Shown here one piece after another: positions 63,523 to 64,000 of a stretch of DNA of 64,000 nucleotides. The DNA is from Ruminiclostridium herbifermentans. Lineage in GTDB: Bacteria > Bacillota > Clostridia > Acetivibrionales > DSM-1351. The notes under the pieces were generated by a model that searched no databases, was not told the DNA's origin, and worked only from the letters and a program-made list of their open reading frames with translations. How positions within the stretch are numbered: position 1 is the stretch's first letter; each line of letters begins with the position of its first letter. Both the position numbers and the translations under genes were made by a program. The DNA lies in NCBI RefSeq assembly GCF_005473905.2, contig NZ_CP061336.1:434001-498000 (forward strand), in the 5' to 3' direction.

Positions 63523-64000
63523 ATGCAAGTTGCAAAGAAAGTCCGCGTCTTAGTTGTAGATGATAGCTATTTGTTTAGGGAAGTGCTGTCTAGAGGGATT
63601 TCTACTGATCCTTATATTGAAGTTGTAGCAGTAGCTGTTGACCCATTTGATGCCAGAGATAAAATTCTAAAATATAAGCCAGATGTAATGACTTGTGATA
63701 TTGAACTGCCAAAAATGAATGGTATAGAGTTTATTAGAAGACTTATTCCTCAGTATCCTATACCTGTCATTGTGGTAAGCAGTGTAAGTGATATTGTTTT
63801 TGAAGCTATGAGTGCAGGGGCAATTGATTTTGTTGCTAAACCTGACGTTCAGTCAGTAATAAGTGTTAAAGAATTTTTAAGTGATTTAATATTCAAAATT
63901 AAGATTGCTGCCAAGGCAAAAATTGGGGAACTGCAGTGTTCAAATATGGAGAATTTTGTACAAGAAAAAAACACTAATGCAGATAAAATTATAGCAATTG
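63523..64000 (+). CDS. cheB: CheB protein-glutamate methylesterase, 5' part
   Basis: The first 159 codons of a CheB-type gene, cut by the window end. The receiver domain is complete: VRVLVVDDSYLFREVLSRGI with the acidic pair, VMTCDIELPKMNGIEF with the phosphorylation Asp (about residue 61), VVSSVSD and FVAKPD with the Lys. The linker begins after that; the methylesterase domain lies outside. ATG follows ACGGAGG by seven bases. Adjacent to cheR, as usual. Confidence 0.85.
   Translation, partial: MQVAKKVRVLVVDDSYLFREVLSRGISTDPYIEVVAVAVDPFDARDKILKYKPDVMTCDIELPKMNGIEFIRRLIPQYPIPVIVVSSVSDIVFEAMSAGAIDFVAKPDVQSVISVKEFLSDLIFKIKIAAKAKIGELQCSNMENFVQEKNTNADKIIAI

Overview
The window is strongly AT-rich and Gram-positive in character: AGGAGG-type ribosome binding sites, TTG and GTG starts, TTGACA/TATAAT promoters, lipobox lipoproteins, an AgrB/AgrD-type peptide locus, a LysM-GH18 spore-hydrolase type protein, a GTP-dependent PEP carboxykinase and a CheR/CheB locus. 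This suggests a spore-forming clostridium, plausibly in or near Ruminiclostridium. That placement is inference, because no rRNA is present. I see no tRNA, rRNA or CRISPR array.

Layout. 1-2.4 kb: an unknown gene and an HD-domain phosphohydrolase. 2.6-4.6 kb: an agr-like quorum-sensing locus (AgrB, a kinase-less membrane protein, a 47-residue AgrD-like pre-peptide). 4.6-7.0 kb: a complete IS66 element with a perfect 8-bp target duplication that has cut an XRE regulator gene in two. 7.5-13.4 kb: a small gene behind a good promoter, a Mn2+ (yybP-ykoY) riboswitch with its P-type Ca2+/Mn2+ ATPase, a small membrane protein and RadC.

13.8-50.7 kb is the accessory core: a multi-copy ribosomal peptide (RiPP) island of the clostridial Cys-rich peptide / CcpM type. 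Unit A (18.3-22.0 kb) has a precursor, radical SAM/SPASM maturase CcpM, a TIGR04066-type protein and an acyl-carrier-like protein. Unit B (22.2-31.6 kb) has an ABC exporter, precursor, CcpM, TIGR04066 protein, ACP-like protein, a double-domain solute-binding lipoprotein and a cytosolic subtilisin. Unit C (32.2-37.8 kb) repeats B but has lost the precursor and the first ~74 residues of CcpM, and its subtilisin is a pseudogene. Both exporter genes start with similar promoters and structured leader RNAs that can form mutually exclusive hairpins. Around the units lie many paralogous family-1 solute-binding lipoproteins (intact, doubled or decayed), a two-component system, a lipoprotein subtilisin homologue without its catalytic His and Ser, two sugar-type permeases, an HlyD-type adaptor and a MacB/FtsX-type permease, none with its own ATPase. 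IS256-type transposase remnants, a permease-gene relic and a 78-bp tandem repeat array show repeated duplication and decay.

A working model (inference): precursors are modified on Cys-rich cores by CcpM with the TIGR04066 and ACP-like partners, cut by the intracellular subtilisin and exported by the ABC transporters. The two-component system, lipoproteins and adaptor/permease pairs would serve sensing, immunity or uptake.

51-64 kb returns to housekeeping-type genes: VOC protein, LysM-GH18 protein, NCS2 purine permease, tandem P-loop ATPase, PckG, an SDR, then a chemotaxis region in which a methyl-accepting chemotaxis gene has its 5' part inverted next to a CheA 3' fragment, followed by CheR and the start of CheB.
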